Positions 52,760 to 61,850 are shown, counted from the stretch's first letter. The stretch: DNA of 64,000 nucleotides from Pseudolysinimonas_A sp039912695 (GCF_039912695.1 NZ_JBDSPJ010000022.1:310001-374000); one strand, 5' to 3'. Numbers and translations: made by a program. The notes: generated by a model from the letters alone, not told the origin.

Positions 52760-52920
52760 CGGCCCCAACTCTCACCCCAGCGCGGTGCTACCCACAGGGC
52801 GCAGTCATTGCGACGCCTGCGTGAGAGTTAGGCCGCCCGCGCGGCCGCAACTCTCGGCGCGATGAGCCGTTGTCGATGTCATGGCGATGAGGGGCCGGAT
52901 TTCCGAGAGTTAGGTCGCGA
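52760..52920. repeat. Two equal-length modules with inverted ends between ychF and the exonuclease gene
   Basis: AACTCTC at 52767 and GAGAGTT at 52823 (start to start 56) are repeated as AACTCTC at 52849 and GAGAGTT at 52905 (again 56). Ends extend to CGGCCnCAACTCTC and GAGAGTTAGGnCGC. The 49 bases between them are not conserved. The inner arms (52823-52855) also form a hairpin GAGAGTTAGGCCGC / GCGGCCGCAACTCTC. No gene can be supported in this 226-base gap. Confidence 0.7.
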
Positions 52921-52969
52921 AGCGGCGAGCCAAGCGGGCGGCGTCGGAGGGGCATGTCAGAGTCAGGAC

Positions 52970-53560
52970 GTGCCGCTCGACTTCACCGCCATCGACTTCG
53001 AAACGGCGAACTCCTCAATGGCGAGCGCGTGCTCGGTCGGGCTGATCAAGGTGCGCGACGGTCAGATCGTCGATCGCATCGGATGGTTCATCCAGCCGCC
53101 GGCTCCGCACGACCACTTCATCGACTGGAACACCCGCATCCACGGCATCACGATCGACATGGTGCAGGGTGCCCCCACTTGGGTCGAGCAGATGGTCGAC
53201 CTGATGGCGTTCATCGACGACGACCACCTCGTCGCCCACAACGCCGGCTTCGACATGGGCGTCATCAAGATGGCCTGCGCCGTGACCGGAATCGTTGCTC
53301 CGGCCTACAACTACTTCTGCTCACTCCAGATCGCGCGCAACACCTACACGCTCGACTCCTACCGGCTGCCGTCGGTCGCGCTGGCAGCGGGTTTCGAAGA
53401 CTTCCCGCACCACGACGCGGTAGCGGATGCCGAAGCTTGCGCGGCGATCATCATCCACGCGGCCGATCGCTACGGAGCGATCGACGTTCCTGAACTCACC
53501 GCCATGTCGGGAGTGCGCATTTCGTCGATCGTCGCGCTTCCCACCGCCGCGACCGCTTAG
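52970..53560 (+). CDS. DnaQ-like 3'-5' exonuclease
   Basis: 196 residues from the GTG at 52970. The DEDDh motifs are complete: FTAIDFETAN (D and E), VAHNAGFDMGVI (D), and HHDAVADAEACAAIIIH (H and D). It is close in size and layout to single-domain exonucleases of the polymerase epsilon-subunit group. A hydrophobic-free, acidic C-terminus follows. Action on DNA or RNA cannot be decided. The frame is open upstream to 52862, but that region is the repeat and codes for improbable Cys/Gly-rich sequence, so I start where the fold starts. Confidence 0.83.
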   Translation: MPLDFTAIDFETANSSMASACSVGLIKVRDGQIVDRIGWFIQPPAPHDHFIDWNTRIHGITIDMVQGAPTWVEQMVDLMAFIDDDHLVAHNAGFDMGVIKMACAVTGIVAPAYNYFCSLQIARNTYTLDSYRLPSVALAAGFEDFPHHDAVADAEACAAIIIHAADRYGAIDVPELTAMSGVRISSIVALPTAATA

Positions 53561-53775
53561 TCCCGCGTGGACTCGTGCCGCTCGTTGCCGCGGCGGTAGT
53601 TGCCGGTCGCCCGAGCGAGTAGTTCCTGGTCGCGGACGTCATCCGTCCCCAGCATCGGGATCAGGCGTTCGGCACGCCCGCCGGCAATCGTGACCACCGG
53701 CCGGCCGCCACGACTCACGAGGACCCGACCGTCTTTCGTTACCCGGTATTCGAACGGATCGTCATCGAGACCCAT
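53557..53775 (-). CDS. Small hypothetical protein (72 residues)
   Basis: Charged, soluble protein DPFEYRVTKDGRVLVSRGGRPVVTIAGGRAERL, then DDVRDQELLARATGNYRRGNERH. The first part is a likely beta hairpin with a glycine-rich turn. I know this type as a conserved Microbacteriaceae protein without assigned role. It follows mmsA by 12 bases on the same strand and overlaps the end of the exonuclease gene by four bases. Confidence 0.55.
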   Translation of the reverse strand: MGLDDDPFEYRVTKDGRVLVSRGGRPVVTIAGGRAERLIPMLGTDDVRDQELLARATGNYRRGNERHESTRD

Positions 53776-53787
53776 CAGCGCGCCAGT

Positions 53788-55281
53788 TCAGTTGGTGGGA
53801 AAGCCCAGGTTGATTCCGCCGTGCGACGGGTCGAGCCAGCGCGAGGTGATCGCCTTCTGGCGGGTGAAGAAGTGGATGGCATCCGGGCCGTACGCCTTCG
53901 TGTCGCCGAAGAGGGAATCCTTCCAACCGCCGAACGAGTAGTAGCCGACCGGCACCGGGATCGGCACGTTGATGCCGATCATCCCGACCGTGACTTCGCG
54001 CTGGAACCGCCGCGCGGCCCCGCCGTCGTTGGTGAAGATTGCGGTGCCGTTGCCGTACGGCGAGGAGTTGATCAGGGCGACGCCCTCCTCGTAGGTGGCG
54101 ACGCGGACGACCGAGAGCACCGGGCCGAAGATCTCGTGCCGGTAGACATCGGAGGTGACGGGCACCCGATCGATGAGGGTCGGGCCGAGCCAAAACCCAG
54201 CGTCGTCACCATCCACCGAGATGCCGCGACCGTCGACCACGAGCGTGGCGCCGTCGGTCACGGCGGTGTCAAGGTAGCCCGCCACCTTGTCGCGGTGCTC
54301 CTTCGTGATGAGCGGCCCCATGTCGCAGCCGCGGGTGCCGTCGCCCACCTTGAGTCCTGCCATCCGCGACACGATTTTCGGGATGAGGTCATCCGCAATG
54401 CCGCCGACGGCCACGACGACCGAGATCGCCATGCAGCGCTCGCCCGCGGAGCCGAATCCGGCGTTGACCGCGGAATCCGCCACCAGGTCGAGGTCGGCGT
54501 CGGGCAGCACGAGCATGTGGTTCTTCGCGCCGCCAAGCGCTTGCACGCGCTTGCCTGCCTTGGTGCCGGTCTCATAGACGTACTTCGCGATCGGGGTCGA
54601 GCCGACGAAACTCACCGCCGCGATCCCCGGGTGGGTGAGCAGAGCATCCACCGCCTCCTTGTCGCCGTGCACGACGTTGAACACGCCGTCCGGAAGCCCG
54701 GCCTCCTTGAGCGCCGCGGCCATCCACATCGCGGCCGACGGATCCTTCTCGGACGGCTTCAGGATGACGGTGTTGCCCACCGCGAGGGCGACCGGGAAGA
54801 ACCACATCGGCACCATCGCGGGAAAGTTGAACGGGCTGATGATTCCGACGACGCCGAGCGCCTGGCGCAGCGAGTAGACGTCGACGCCGGTCGACGCGTT
54901 CTCGGTGTACTCGCCCTTCGCGAGGTGCGGGATGCCGCAGGCGAACTCGACGACCTCAAGTCCGCGGGCGACTTCGCCGAGCGCATCCGCGGTCACCTTG
55001 CCGTGTTCGCTCGTGAGGATGGCGGCGAGCTCACCCTTGCGTGCGTTCACGATCTCCCGAAACGCGAACATCACCTGCTGCCGCTTGGCCCAGGACGCCT
55101 CCGACCAGGCCGGGAAGGCTGCGGTTGCAACCTTCACCGCTTCGTCGACGTCGGCCGTTGACGCCAGCCGCACCTCGCGCTGGACGACGCCACGGGCGGG
55201 GTCATAGACGGGGGCGGTGCGGGTGCTTACTCCGCTGAACGCGGTGCCAGAAACCCAGTGATCGAGCACGGATGTAGCCAT
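53788..55281 (-). CDS. mmsA: CoA-acylating methylmalonate-semialdehyde dehydrogenase
   Basis: 497 residues. ALDH fold with catalytic cysteine in GSAGERCMAISVVV (C about 285), NAD-site GVVGIISPFNFPAMVPMW and VSFVGSTPIAKYVYETG, and glutamate/late motif HEIFGPVLSVVRV. The MmsA branch is recognised from FNFPAMVPMWFFP and ALGGAKNHMLVLPDAD. It converts methylmalonate (or malonate) semialdehyde to propionyl-(acetyl-)CoA, as in valine and inositol breakdown. No iol or valine genes are close. The ATG has TAGCCT six bases upstream. Confidence 0.9.
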   Translation of the reverse strand: MATSVLDHWVSGTAFSGVSTRTAPVYDPARGVVQREVRLASTADVDEAVKVATAAFPAWSEASWAKRQQVMFAFREIVNARKGELAAILTSEHGKVTADALGEVARGLEVVEFACGIPHLAKGEYTENASTGVDVYSLRQALGVVGIISPFNFPAMVPMWFFPVALAVGNTVILKPSEKDPSAAMWMAAALKEAGLPDGVFNVVHGDKEAVDALLTHPGIAAVSFVGSTPIAKYVYETGTKAGKRVQALGGAKNHMLVLPDADLDLVADSAVNAGFGSAGERCMAISVVVAVGGIADDLIPKIVSRMAGLKVGDGTRGCDMGPLITKEHRDKVAGYLDTAVTDGATLVVDGRGISVDGDDAGFWLGPTLIDRVPVTSDVYRHEIFGPVLSVVRVATYEEGVALINSSPYGNGTAIFTNDGGAARRFQREVTVGMIGINVPIPVPVGYYSFGGWKDSLFGDTKAYGPDAIHFFTRQKAITSRWLDPSHGGINLGFPTN

Positions 55282-55287
55282 TCCGAC

Positions 55288-55293
55288 AGGCTA
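55288..55293 (-). promoter_or_regulatory. -10 hexamer of mmsA
   Basis: TAGCCT, six bases before the ATG at 55281. Confidence 0.5.
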
Positions 55294-55376
55294 CGCGCAA
55301 GACATTTCGCGAACATTTTTCCTCGTTCTCGGATGGGCAGACCGAGGATGTCGGTCCTGCTTGCGACACTTCAGAC

Positions 55377-56657
55377 ATGGATGCGACTCTCACCCTGCTG
55401 ATCGGCCTCGGCGCCGGTCTCGTGCTCGGCGTGCTCGGCGGTTGGCTGATCGCGCGCGCACGCCGATCGGATGCCACTGCTGCGACCGAGAACCTCATCT
55501 CGTTCCGCGAACGCACGGCTGCGGCGGAGTCCCTCGCCACTGCCCGCGGCGCGCAGATTGAAGCGCTGCTCGCCGAACAGCGTGCCCAACAGGCTCGCAC
55601 CGAAGAAGACAACAAGGTTCTCCAGCAGCTGGCTCCCGTGCAAGAAACGTTGCGGCAAATGAGCGGCAAGGTCGCCGAACTCGAGCGCGACCGGGCGACC
55701 CAATACGGCGCCCTCACCGAACAACTCAGCGCCTCACGGGTGAGCGGCGAACAGCTCCGTGCGACGACGGAATCGCTCGCGTCCGCGCTGCGCAACAATG
55801 CAACCCGCGGAGTGTGGGGCGAGACGCAACTGCGCACCTTGGTCGAGTCGGCCGGGCTGATCAACCGCGTTGACTACTTCCTTCAGTCGACGATCGAGTC
55901 CGAGAGCGGCACGCGTCGCCCTGACATGGTGATCAACCTGCCCGGCGGCAAGTCGATCCCGGTCGACGCGAAAGTTCCGTACAACTCGTACATCGACGCG
56001 AGTGCCATCCCCGCGACCGCAACCGGCGAACAAGAGGCTCGTCGGCAGCAGCTTCTTGCGCAGCACGCAAAGCAGGTGCGCAACCACGTGGATGCGCTCG
56101 CCGGCAAGAGTTATTGGACCGGCCTTGCCGCCAGCCCCGACTTCACGATCGCCTTCATCCCGAACGAACCGCTGCTGGCCGCAGCGATGGAACAAGACCC
56201 GAGCCTGATGGAGTACGCGTTCTCGAAGCGCATCGTGCTCGCCAACCCCGCAACCCTGTGGGGGCTGCTCAAGACGATCGCGTTCACCTGGCAGCAGAAC
56301 GTGCTGACCGAAGACGCCAAGACCCTGTTCGACCTCGGCAAGGAGTTGTACTCGCGCCTGTCGACCCTGTCGGAGCACGCCGACAAGCTGCGCCGATCGA
56401 TCGAGTCGACCGTCACCAACTACAACCAGTTCGCGAGTTCGCTCGAGCAGCGAGTCCTCGTGACAGCCCGAAAGCTCGATGTGCTCGACGAGTCGAAGGT
56501 CATCGGAACCCCGGGCACGATCGAGACACAGCCGAAGTCGCTCAGTCAGATGGAGTTCGCGGCCCTCGACGAGACCGGTATCGGCCGGGCCGAACTCGAC
56601 CTCGGGCTCGTCAACCTCGAAACCGAGGCGACGATCCGCAAGCCCAAGACGGCTTAG
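55377..56657 (+). CDS. rmuC: DNA recombination protein RmuC
   Basis: 426 residues. An N-terminal membrane helix (TLLIGLGAGLVLGVLGGWLIA, one residue run) is followed by a coiled coil (about 35-130, Ala/Glu/Arg-rich), then the RmuC nuclease-like core with RGVWGETQLRTLVESAGL, RRPDMVINLPGGKSIPVDAK and the closing LKTIAFTWQQNVLTEDAK. RmuC limits inversion events at short inverted repeats in E. coli; the core is related to PD-(D/E)XK nucleases. A GACACT hexamer six bases before the ATG is a weak leaderless site. Overlaps the next gene by four bases. Confidence 0.93.
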   Translation: MDATLTLLIGLGAGLVLGVLGGWLIARARRSDATAATENLISFRERTAAAESLATARGAQIEALLAEQRAQQARTEEDNKVLQQLAPVQETLRQMSGKVAELERDRATQYGALTEQLSASRVSGEQLRATTESLASALRNNATRGVWGETQLRTLVESAGLINRVDYFLQSTIESESGTRRPDMVINLPGGKSIPVDAKVPYNSYIDASAIPATATGEQEARRQQLLAQHAKQVRNHVDALAGKSYWTGLAASPDFTIAFIPNEPLLAAAMEQDPSLMEYAFSKRIVLANPATLWGLLKTIAFTWQQNVLTEDAKTLFDLGKELYSRLSTLSEHADKLRRSIESTVTNYNQFASSLEQRVLVTARKLDVLDESKVIGTPGTIETQPKSLSQMEFAALDETGIGRAELDLGLVNLETEATIRKPKTA

Positions 56658-57442
56658 CCGGAAGTCGGTCGTACCGCCCGTACCGCCCAGGCGCGGGCGG
56701 TCAACTCGATCGGTCCCGTCGGAACGCTTGCCCGCAACTCGGCGCGGATGGCATCCCGAGTGAGATCGTCGACGCTCGCCAGATAACTCGGGGCGGCACC
56801 CTGCCCGCCGAGGAACGGTGTCCAGAGGTCGTCGAAATCGCGGAACACCGTCGGGATGACGATCTCGGTCGTCTCGACCGACTCGAAGCCTGCCGCTCCG
56901 AAACGTTCGGCGAGGCCGGCGCGATCCCAACCGGCGAAGCGGCGCGATTCGTCGAGCGACTCGGTGCGGCCGTCCACGGCTTCAGCCGCCGCCCAGAAGT
57001 GGGCCATCATCGCCATGCCCGGGTAGTCCCACACGTAGGCAGCGACCATCCCGCCCGGTCGCAGCACGCGATGTTGTTCGCCGATCGCTAGCGCGGCATC
57101 GGGCACGAAGTTCAGCACCAGCCCGGAGACCACGACGTCGAAGGACGCCCGACTGTAGGGGAGTTCGCGGGCGTCGCCGACGTCGAACGTGGCGGGTCGG
57201 TCCGCGAGACGGCGTGCGGCGAAGTCAGCGAACCCTGCCGAGGGGTCGATCCCGGTGACCGAAGCGGCGGCCGCCTCATCCAGAATCGCCTCGCTCAGAG
57301 CGCCGGTACCGCACCCGACATCGAGCCATGTCAGTCCAGCCGGTGCCGTCACCCAGCGCAGGAACTCCGACGCGACGTGACGACTCCACCGCCCGACATA
57401 GGGCTCGTAGTCACCTCCGACGGCCCAGGCGTCTTCCACCAC
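56654..57442 (-). CDS. Class I SAM-dependent methyltransferase
   Basis: 262 residues. Motif I LTWLDVGCGTGALSEAIL (about 37-54), then FDVGDARELPYSRASFDVVVSGLVLNFV (key parts GDARELPY and SFDVVVSGL), and PGGMVAAYVWDYP motif III. Typical UbiE/Methyltransf_11 protein; substrate unknown. The GTG start is placed by TAGGGT six bases upstream. Convergent with rmuC. Confidence 0.85.
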   Translation of the reverse strand: MVEDAWAVGGDYEPYVGRWSRHVASEFLRWVTAPAGLTWLDVGCGTGALSEAILDEAAAASVTGIDPSAGFADFAARRLADRPATFDVGDARELPYSRASFDVVVSGLVLNFVPDAALAIGEQHRVLRPGGMVAAYVWDYPGMAMMAHFWAAAEAVDGRTESLDESRRFAGWDRAGLAERFGAAGFESVETTEIVIPTVFRDFDDLWTPFLGGQGAAPSYLASVDDLTRDAIRAELRASVPTGPIELTARAWAVRAVRPTSG

Positions 57443-57448
57443 GGATCG

Positions 57449-57454
57449 ACCCTA
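57449..57454 (-). promoter_or_regulatory. -10 hexamer of the methyltransferase gene
   Basis: TAGGGT, six bases before the GTG at 57442. Confidence 0.5.
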
Positions 57455-57477
57455 CGCCGCCACGGCGCTCTCGCGGC

Positions 57478-59481
57478 CTAACGTCCGACGGGGGTGCCTT
57501 CCGGCGTCTCTTCTAGGGGTGCCGCGAACTGCGCCTCGTAGAGCCGCGCATACGCGCCACCCTTGCCGATCAACTGTGCGTGGGTGCCCTGCTCGACGAT
57601 CGCTCCGGCCTCCATCACGAGGATGAGGTCGGCATCCCGGATCGTTGAGAGCCGGTGAGCGATGACGAACGAGGTGCGCGCCTTGCGCAACTCTTGCATC
57701 GCGCGCTGCACGAGCAACTCGGTGCGGGTGTCGACCGACGAGGTCGCCTCGTCGAGGATGAGCACCTCGGGTCGCGACAGAAACGCCCGCGCGATCGTGA
57801 TGAGCTGCTTCTCGCCCGCCGAGACGTTGGAACCTTCGTCGTCGAGCACGGTGTCGTAGCCGTCAGGCAGCACGTGTACGAATCGGTCGACATACGCTTG
57901 CGTCGCCGCTTCGAGGATTTCTTCCTCAGTAGCGTCGGGCCGACCGTAGGCGATGTTGTCGCGAATCGAGCCCTTGAACAGCCAAGTGTCTTGCAACACC
58001 ATGCCGGTGCGATCCCGGAGGTCGCCGCGCGTCATCGTCGAGATGTCGACCCCGTCGAGGGTGATCTTTCCGCCGTCGAGTTCGTAGAAGCGCATGATCA
58101 GGTTGACCAGGGTGGTCTTGCCTGCCCCGGTCGGTCCGACGATCGCGACGGTGCTGCCCGGTTCTGCGACCAGCGACAGGTCGTCGATGAGCGGCGTCTC
58201 GGCGGCATACCGGAACGAGACGTGCTCAAAGGCCAGGCGTCCAGCCGTCGGCGCGGGCGACGCGGCGTCCAGCGGATCGGGCGACTGCTCCACGGCATCC
58301 AGCAGCTCGAAGACGCGCTCGGCGCTCGCGACGCCCGACTGCAGCAGATTAACGAGCGAGCCGAGTTGTGCAAGCGGCTGGGTGAACTGACGCGAGTACT
58401 GGATGAAGGCCTGCACGTCGCCGATCTTTATCGAGCCGCCGGCGACCAGGATTCCCCCGACGACAGCAATTGCGACGTAGACCAGGTTTCCGACGAACGT
58501 GGTCGCCGGCATGATGATGCCGCTGATGAACTGGGCGCCGAACGAAGCCTTGAACAGCTCCTCGTTCTTCTCTCCGAATCGGGCCTCGACCTCGCGGTGA
58601 CGGCCGAAGACCTTGACCAAGGCGTGGCCCGAGTAGCCCTCCTCGATTTGCGCGTTGAGCTCCCCGGTGTGCTTCCACTGGGCGGCGAACAGCTTCTGCG
58701 ACCGCTTGGCGATCACCACCGTGATGCCGAGGGTGAGCGGGATGGCGACCAACGCGATCGCGGCGAGCAGCGGCGAGATGAGGAACATCATCACGACCAC
58801 GCCGATGACGGTGAGGATCGAGGTGAGCATCTGGCTCAGGGTTTGCTGCAGGCTCTGCGACACGTTGTCGATGTCGTTCGTGACCCGGCTGAGCAGCTCG
58901 CCGCGCGGCATCTTGTCGAAGTACGACAGCGGCAGGCGGTGGATCTTCGACTCGACGTCCGAACGCAAGCGGAAGACGGTGCGCTGCGTGATGCCGTTGA
59001 GTACGAATCCCTGCACGTACTGGAACACCGATGAGAACACGTAGAGCAGCAGCACGAAGCCGAGCACCACCTGGAGCGCGGAGAAGTCGATTCCAACGCC
59101 GGGCGTGAAGTCGATGTTGCCCAACAGGTCGGCTTGCTGCTGGTTGCCTTGGGCGACCAGCCCGGCGATGACTTCGGCCTTCGTGGGGCCGGACGGCATC
59201 TGGCCGCCGATGGCGCCACCGAAAATGATGTCTGTTGCCATCCCGAGCACCTTCGGGCCGGTGACGGACAGCAGGACGCTGATGGCGCCGAGCAGGACGA
59301 CGAAGAACACGCCAATCGCTTCGGGGCGAAGTCGGCCGATGAGACGGCGCGCGGAGGGTCCGAACGTGATGCTCTTCTCGGTCGGCATTCCCATGCCACC
59401 GAACGGCCCGCCGCCACCCGTGCCACGCCGGGGCGGGCCTGCCGGACGTGCCGGAGCTTCTGACTTCTCGCTGTCGCTCAT
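57478..59481 (-). CDS. ABC exporter half-transporter, subunit with intact catalytic glutamate
   Basis: 667 residues from the ATG at 59481, which overlaps the upstream subunit's stop (ATGA). A Pro/Gly-rich cytoplasmic N-terminus (1-40) precedes six helices (about 55-400), then the ATPase: Walker A GPTGAGKTT, an unusual signature SAGEKQ (VSAGEKQLI) where SGGQ is usual, and Walker B VLILDEATSSVD with the catalytic glutamate. It pairs with the next subunit (59478-61211) as a heterodimer, as known for BmrCD or TM287/288; drugs or lipids are the likely cargo. Under the TetR gene upstream. Confidence 0.9.
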   Translation of the reverse strand: MSDSEKSEAPARPAGPPRRGTGGGGPFGGMGMPTEKSITFGPSARRLIGRLRPEAIGVFFVVLLGAISVLLSVTGPKVLGMATDIIFGGAIGGQMPSGPTKAEVIAGLVAQGNQQQADLLGNIDFTPGVGIDFSALQVVLGFVLLLYVFSSVFQYVQGFVLNGITQRTVFRLRSDVESKIHRLPLSYFDKMPRGELLSRVTNDIDNVSQSLQQTLSQMLTSILTVIGVVVMMFLISPLLAAIALVAIPLTLGITVVIAKRSQKLFAAQWKHTGELNAQIEEGYSGHALVKVFGRHREVEARFGEKNEELFKASFGAQFISGIIMPATTFVGNLVYVAIAVVGGILVAGGSIKIGDVQAFIQYSRQFTQPLAQLGSLVNLLQSGVASAERVFELLDAVEQSPDPLDAASPAPTAGRLAFEHVSFRYAAETPLIDDLSLVAEPGSTVAIVGPTGAGKTTLVNLIMRFYELDGGKITLDGVDISTMTRGDLRDRTGMVLQDTWLFKGSIRDNIAYGRPDATEEEILEAATQAYVDRFVHVLPDGYDTVLDDEGSNVSAGEKQLITIARAFLSRPEVLILDEATSSVDTRTELLVQRAMQELRKARTSFVIAHRLSTIRDADLILVMEAGAIVEQGTHAQLIGKGGAYARLYEAQFAAPLEETPEGTPVGR

Positions 59482-61211
59482 GCTGCTTCCTCGGCTGAGA
59501 GCTGGCTCGCGACGATCTCGGCGTACTCGGCCGACGTCGTGAGCAATTCCGAATGGGTTCCCCGTGCGACGATCGCACCGTGATCGAGCACGAGAATTTG
59601 GTCGGCGTCGATAATCGTCGCCACCCGTTGGGCGACAATGATCTTCGTCGCCTCCGGCACTGCCCTGGTGAGGGCGGCCCGCAAGCGTGCGTCGGTCGCG
59701 GTGTCGAGCGCCGAGAACGAGTCGTCGAAGACGTAGATCTCCGGACGCTTCACCAGGGCACGCGCGATCGCGAGGCGCTGACGCTGACCGCCCGAGACGT
59801 TGGTACCGCCTTGGGTGATGGGGGCATCCAGCTTCTCCGGCATTGCGTCGACGAAGTCCTTGCCCTGCGCCACCTCGAGGGCGGCCCACAGTTCGTCGTC
59901 GGTCGCATCCGGTTTGCCGTAGCGAAGGTTGCTCGCGATGGTTCCCGAGAACAGGTAGGCGCGCTGCGGCACGAGTCCGATGCGACCCCAGAGCAGGTCG
60001 GGGTCAACCTCGCGCACATCCACCCCGTCGATCAACACCGAACCCGTCGAGACGTCGAAGAGGCGCGGCAGCAGGTTGACGAGGGTGGTCTTGCCGGCCC
60101 CCGTGCTGCCGACGATCGCGGTGGTGGTCCCCGGTTTCGCGTCGAAGGTGAGCCCGCGCAGCACCGGGGAGTCGGCCCCCGGATACGAGAACTCGACGTC
60201 GCGTAGCTCGACCAGCCCGGTTCCGTGCAACTCAGTGACCGGAGCTACCGACGGCTTGACGCTCGACTCGGTTTCGAGCACTTGGCCGATCCGAGTGGCC
60301 GATACCGTCGCGCGCGGCAAGAGGAAGGCGAGGAAGGTCGCGAAGAGCACGGCCATCAAAATCTGCACAAGGTAGCTGAGGAACGCGATCAGCGAGCCGA
60401 CTTCAAGGTCGCCGCTGTCGATCCGGTAGGCGCCGAACCACAGGACGGCGACACTCGACAGGTTGAGCACCAGAAACACAATCGGGAACATCAGGGCGAA
60501 CAGCCGCCCGGCCCGCATCGCGGTGTCGGTCAGGGCTTCATTCGCGCCACCGAACCGAGCAGTCTCGACGGGCTCGCGCACGAAAGCGCGCACCACGCGG
60601 ATGCCGGTGAGCTGTTCGCGCAAGATGCGGTTCACGCCGTCGATGCGCTCCTGCATCTTGCGGAACAGCGGCACCATCCGGATGATGATCAACCCGATCG
60701 CGACGAGCAGGACGGGAATGGCGACCACCATGATCCACGACAGGGTCGGGTCTTCGCGAATCGCGAAGATCACCCCGCCGATCGCCAGAATCGGGGTCGA
60801 GATGATCAGGGTGCACGTCATCAACACGAGCATCTGCACCTGCTGCACGTCGTTGGTGGTGCGGGTGATCAGCGACGGAGCACCAAAGCGCGAGACCTCT
60901 TGTTCGGAGAACTCGCCCACCCGGGCGAAGATCGCCGCCCGGAGGTCGCGGCCGAAGGCCATCGCCAGGCGCGCGCCGAAGTAGACGGCAACGATCGCGC
61001 AGATGATCTGCCCGAGCGTGACGGCGAGCATGATGCCGCCGACCTGGATGATGTAGTCGATCTTGCCCTGCGCGACACCGGTGTCGATGATGTCAGCGTT
61101 GAGGCTGGGCAACCACAGCGACGCAATGGACTGCGCCCCCTGAAAGACCAGCACGCCGACCAGCAGGGGCCAATACGGCTTGACGAACCGGACAAGAATC
61201 CGACCGAGCAT
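59478..61211 (-). CDS. ABC exporter half-transporter, subunit with degenerate site
   Basis: 577 residues: six membrane helices (about 15-310) and ATPase with Walker A GSTGAGKTT, normal signature VSGGQRQRLAIA and Walker B IYVFDDSFSALD. Aspartate replaces the catalytic glutamate after the Walker B aspartate, so this subunit contributes a non-hydrolysing site, while its partner supplies a working Walker B. The start ATG shares one base with the TetR stop (TGATG), so tetR and both subunits form a single coupled operon 61819-57478. Confidence 0.92.
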   Translation of the reverse strand: MLGRILVRFVKPYWPLLVGVLVFQGAQSIASLWLPSLNADIIDTGVAQGKIDYIIQVGGIMLAVTLGQIICAIVAVYFGARLAMAFGRDLRAAIFARVGEFSEQEVSRFGAPSLITRTTNDVQQVQMLVLMTCTLIISTPILAIGGVIFAIREDPTLSWIMVVAIPVLLVAIGLIIIRMVPLFRKMQERIDGVNRILREQLTGIRVVRAFVREPVETARFGGANEALTDTAMRAGRLFALMFPIVFLVLNLSSVAVLWFGAYRIDSGDLEVGSLIAFLSYLVQILMAVLFATFLAFLLPRATVSATRIGQVLETESSVKPSVAPVTELHGTGLVELRDVEFSYPGADSPVLRGLTFDAKPGTTTAIVGSTGAGKTTLVNLLPRLFDVSTGSVLIDGVDVREVDPDLLWGRIGLVPQRAYLFSGTIASNLRYGKPDATDDELWAALEVAQGKDFVDAMPEKLDAPITQGGTNVSGGQRQRLAIARALVKRPEIYVFDDSFSALDTATDARLRAALTRAVPEATKIIVAQRVATIIDADQILVLDHGAIVARGTHSELLTTSAEYAEIVASQLSAEEAA

Positions 61212-61819
61212 CAGAGTTCTTCTTTCGTAAGGATCCCGCGGGCAATGAGCCCCGCGAGCACGTTATCGCCGAGATCCGGCGACATGGGGAGTGCCGACGC
61301 AAACGCCACCAGGCGCAGGTAGTCGGCGATCGTCTCGACCGGGAGGACGAGGCGATCGCGATGGGCGGCAAGCAGTTCTTCGAGGATGCCCGCGAGGCGC
61401 TTTTCGTCGTGGGCTCGGTGGTCGATGGGGGGACGTTCGTGAAGGCCAAGCACGATCACGGCGGAGACGACACCTCGGAAGTGCGCGTTGAGGCGGGAGA
61501 TCAGCTGGGTGAGAATCTGCTCGAGCGGCAGGTCGTGATCGATCAAACGGAGGCTGGCCCACATCGGCAGCGGGTCGAAGATCTTCTCGATCGCGGCGTT
61601 GATGAGACTCTCTTTGTCGCCGAAAGCGCGGAAAACCGTTCCTTCTGCCACGCCAGCCGCCTCGGCGAGTTCGCGCGACGAGACCTCACGCCCGCGCTCC
61701 CGGAACAGCGGGACGACTGCGGCCAGGATGGCTTCGCGCCGGTCGTCGGGGGTCAGCGGACGCGCGCGCTCCCGCGAGAACTCCGCGACGTCGACGAACG
61801 CCTCTCCTGCTGTGACCAC
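61211..61819 (-). CDS. TetR family transcriptional regulator
   Basis: 202 residues. N-terminal helix-turn-helix RREAILAAVVPLFRERG, then SSRELAEAAGVAEGTVFRAFGDKESLI (about 47-73), is complete. The C-terminal ligand domain is helical and variable. A 16-bp palindrome lies directly upstream of its -10 hexamer TAGGAT (GTG start at 61819), so it very probably represses itself and the exporter. It is the first gene of the exporter operon. Arrangement and layout match drug-efflux regulators in actinobacteria. Confidence 0.9.
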   Translation of the reverse strand: MVTAGEAFVDVAEFSRERARPLTPDDRREAILAAVVPLFRERGREVSSRELAEAAGVAEGTVFRAFGDKESLINAAIEKIFDPLPMWASLRLIDHDLPLEQILTQLISRLNAHFRGVVSAVIVLGLHERPPIDHRAHDEKRLAGILEELLAAHRDRLVLPVETIADYLRLVAFASALPMSPDLGDNVLAGLIARGILTKEEL

Positions 61820-61825
61820 GCGGCG

Positions 61826-61831
61826 ATCCTA
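61826..61831 (-). promoter_or_regulatory. -10 hexamer of the tetR-exporter operon
   Basis: TAGGAT, six bases before the GTG at 61819. Confidence 0.5.
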
Positions 61832-61834
61832 AAT

Positions 61835-61850
61835 GAGTGAGCACTCACTC
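61835..61850. promoter_or_regulatory. TetR operator palindrome
   Basis: GAGTGAG-CA-CTCACTC, two perfect 7-base arms with a 2-base centre, ending four bases before the -10 hexamer (61826-61831). It would lie in the -35/-10 spacer of the tetR promoter. Confidence 0.75.

Noticed and set aside
52862..52969. N-terminal extension of the exonuclease
   Set aside because: Its residues come from the twin repeat and look unlike protein; the DEDDh fold starts just after the GTG at 52970.
59482..59889. Upstream extension of the exporter subunit to 59889
   Set aside because: The added stretch is the coding region of the other exporter subunit in another frame and is Arg/Gly-rich; the ATGA overlap at 59478-59481 gives the natural start.
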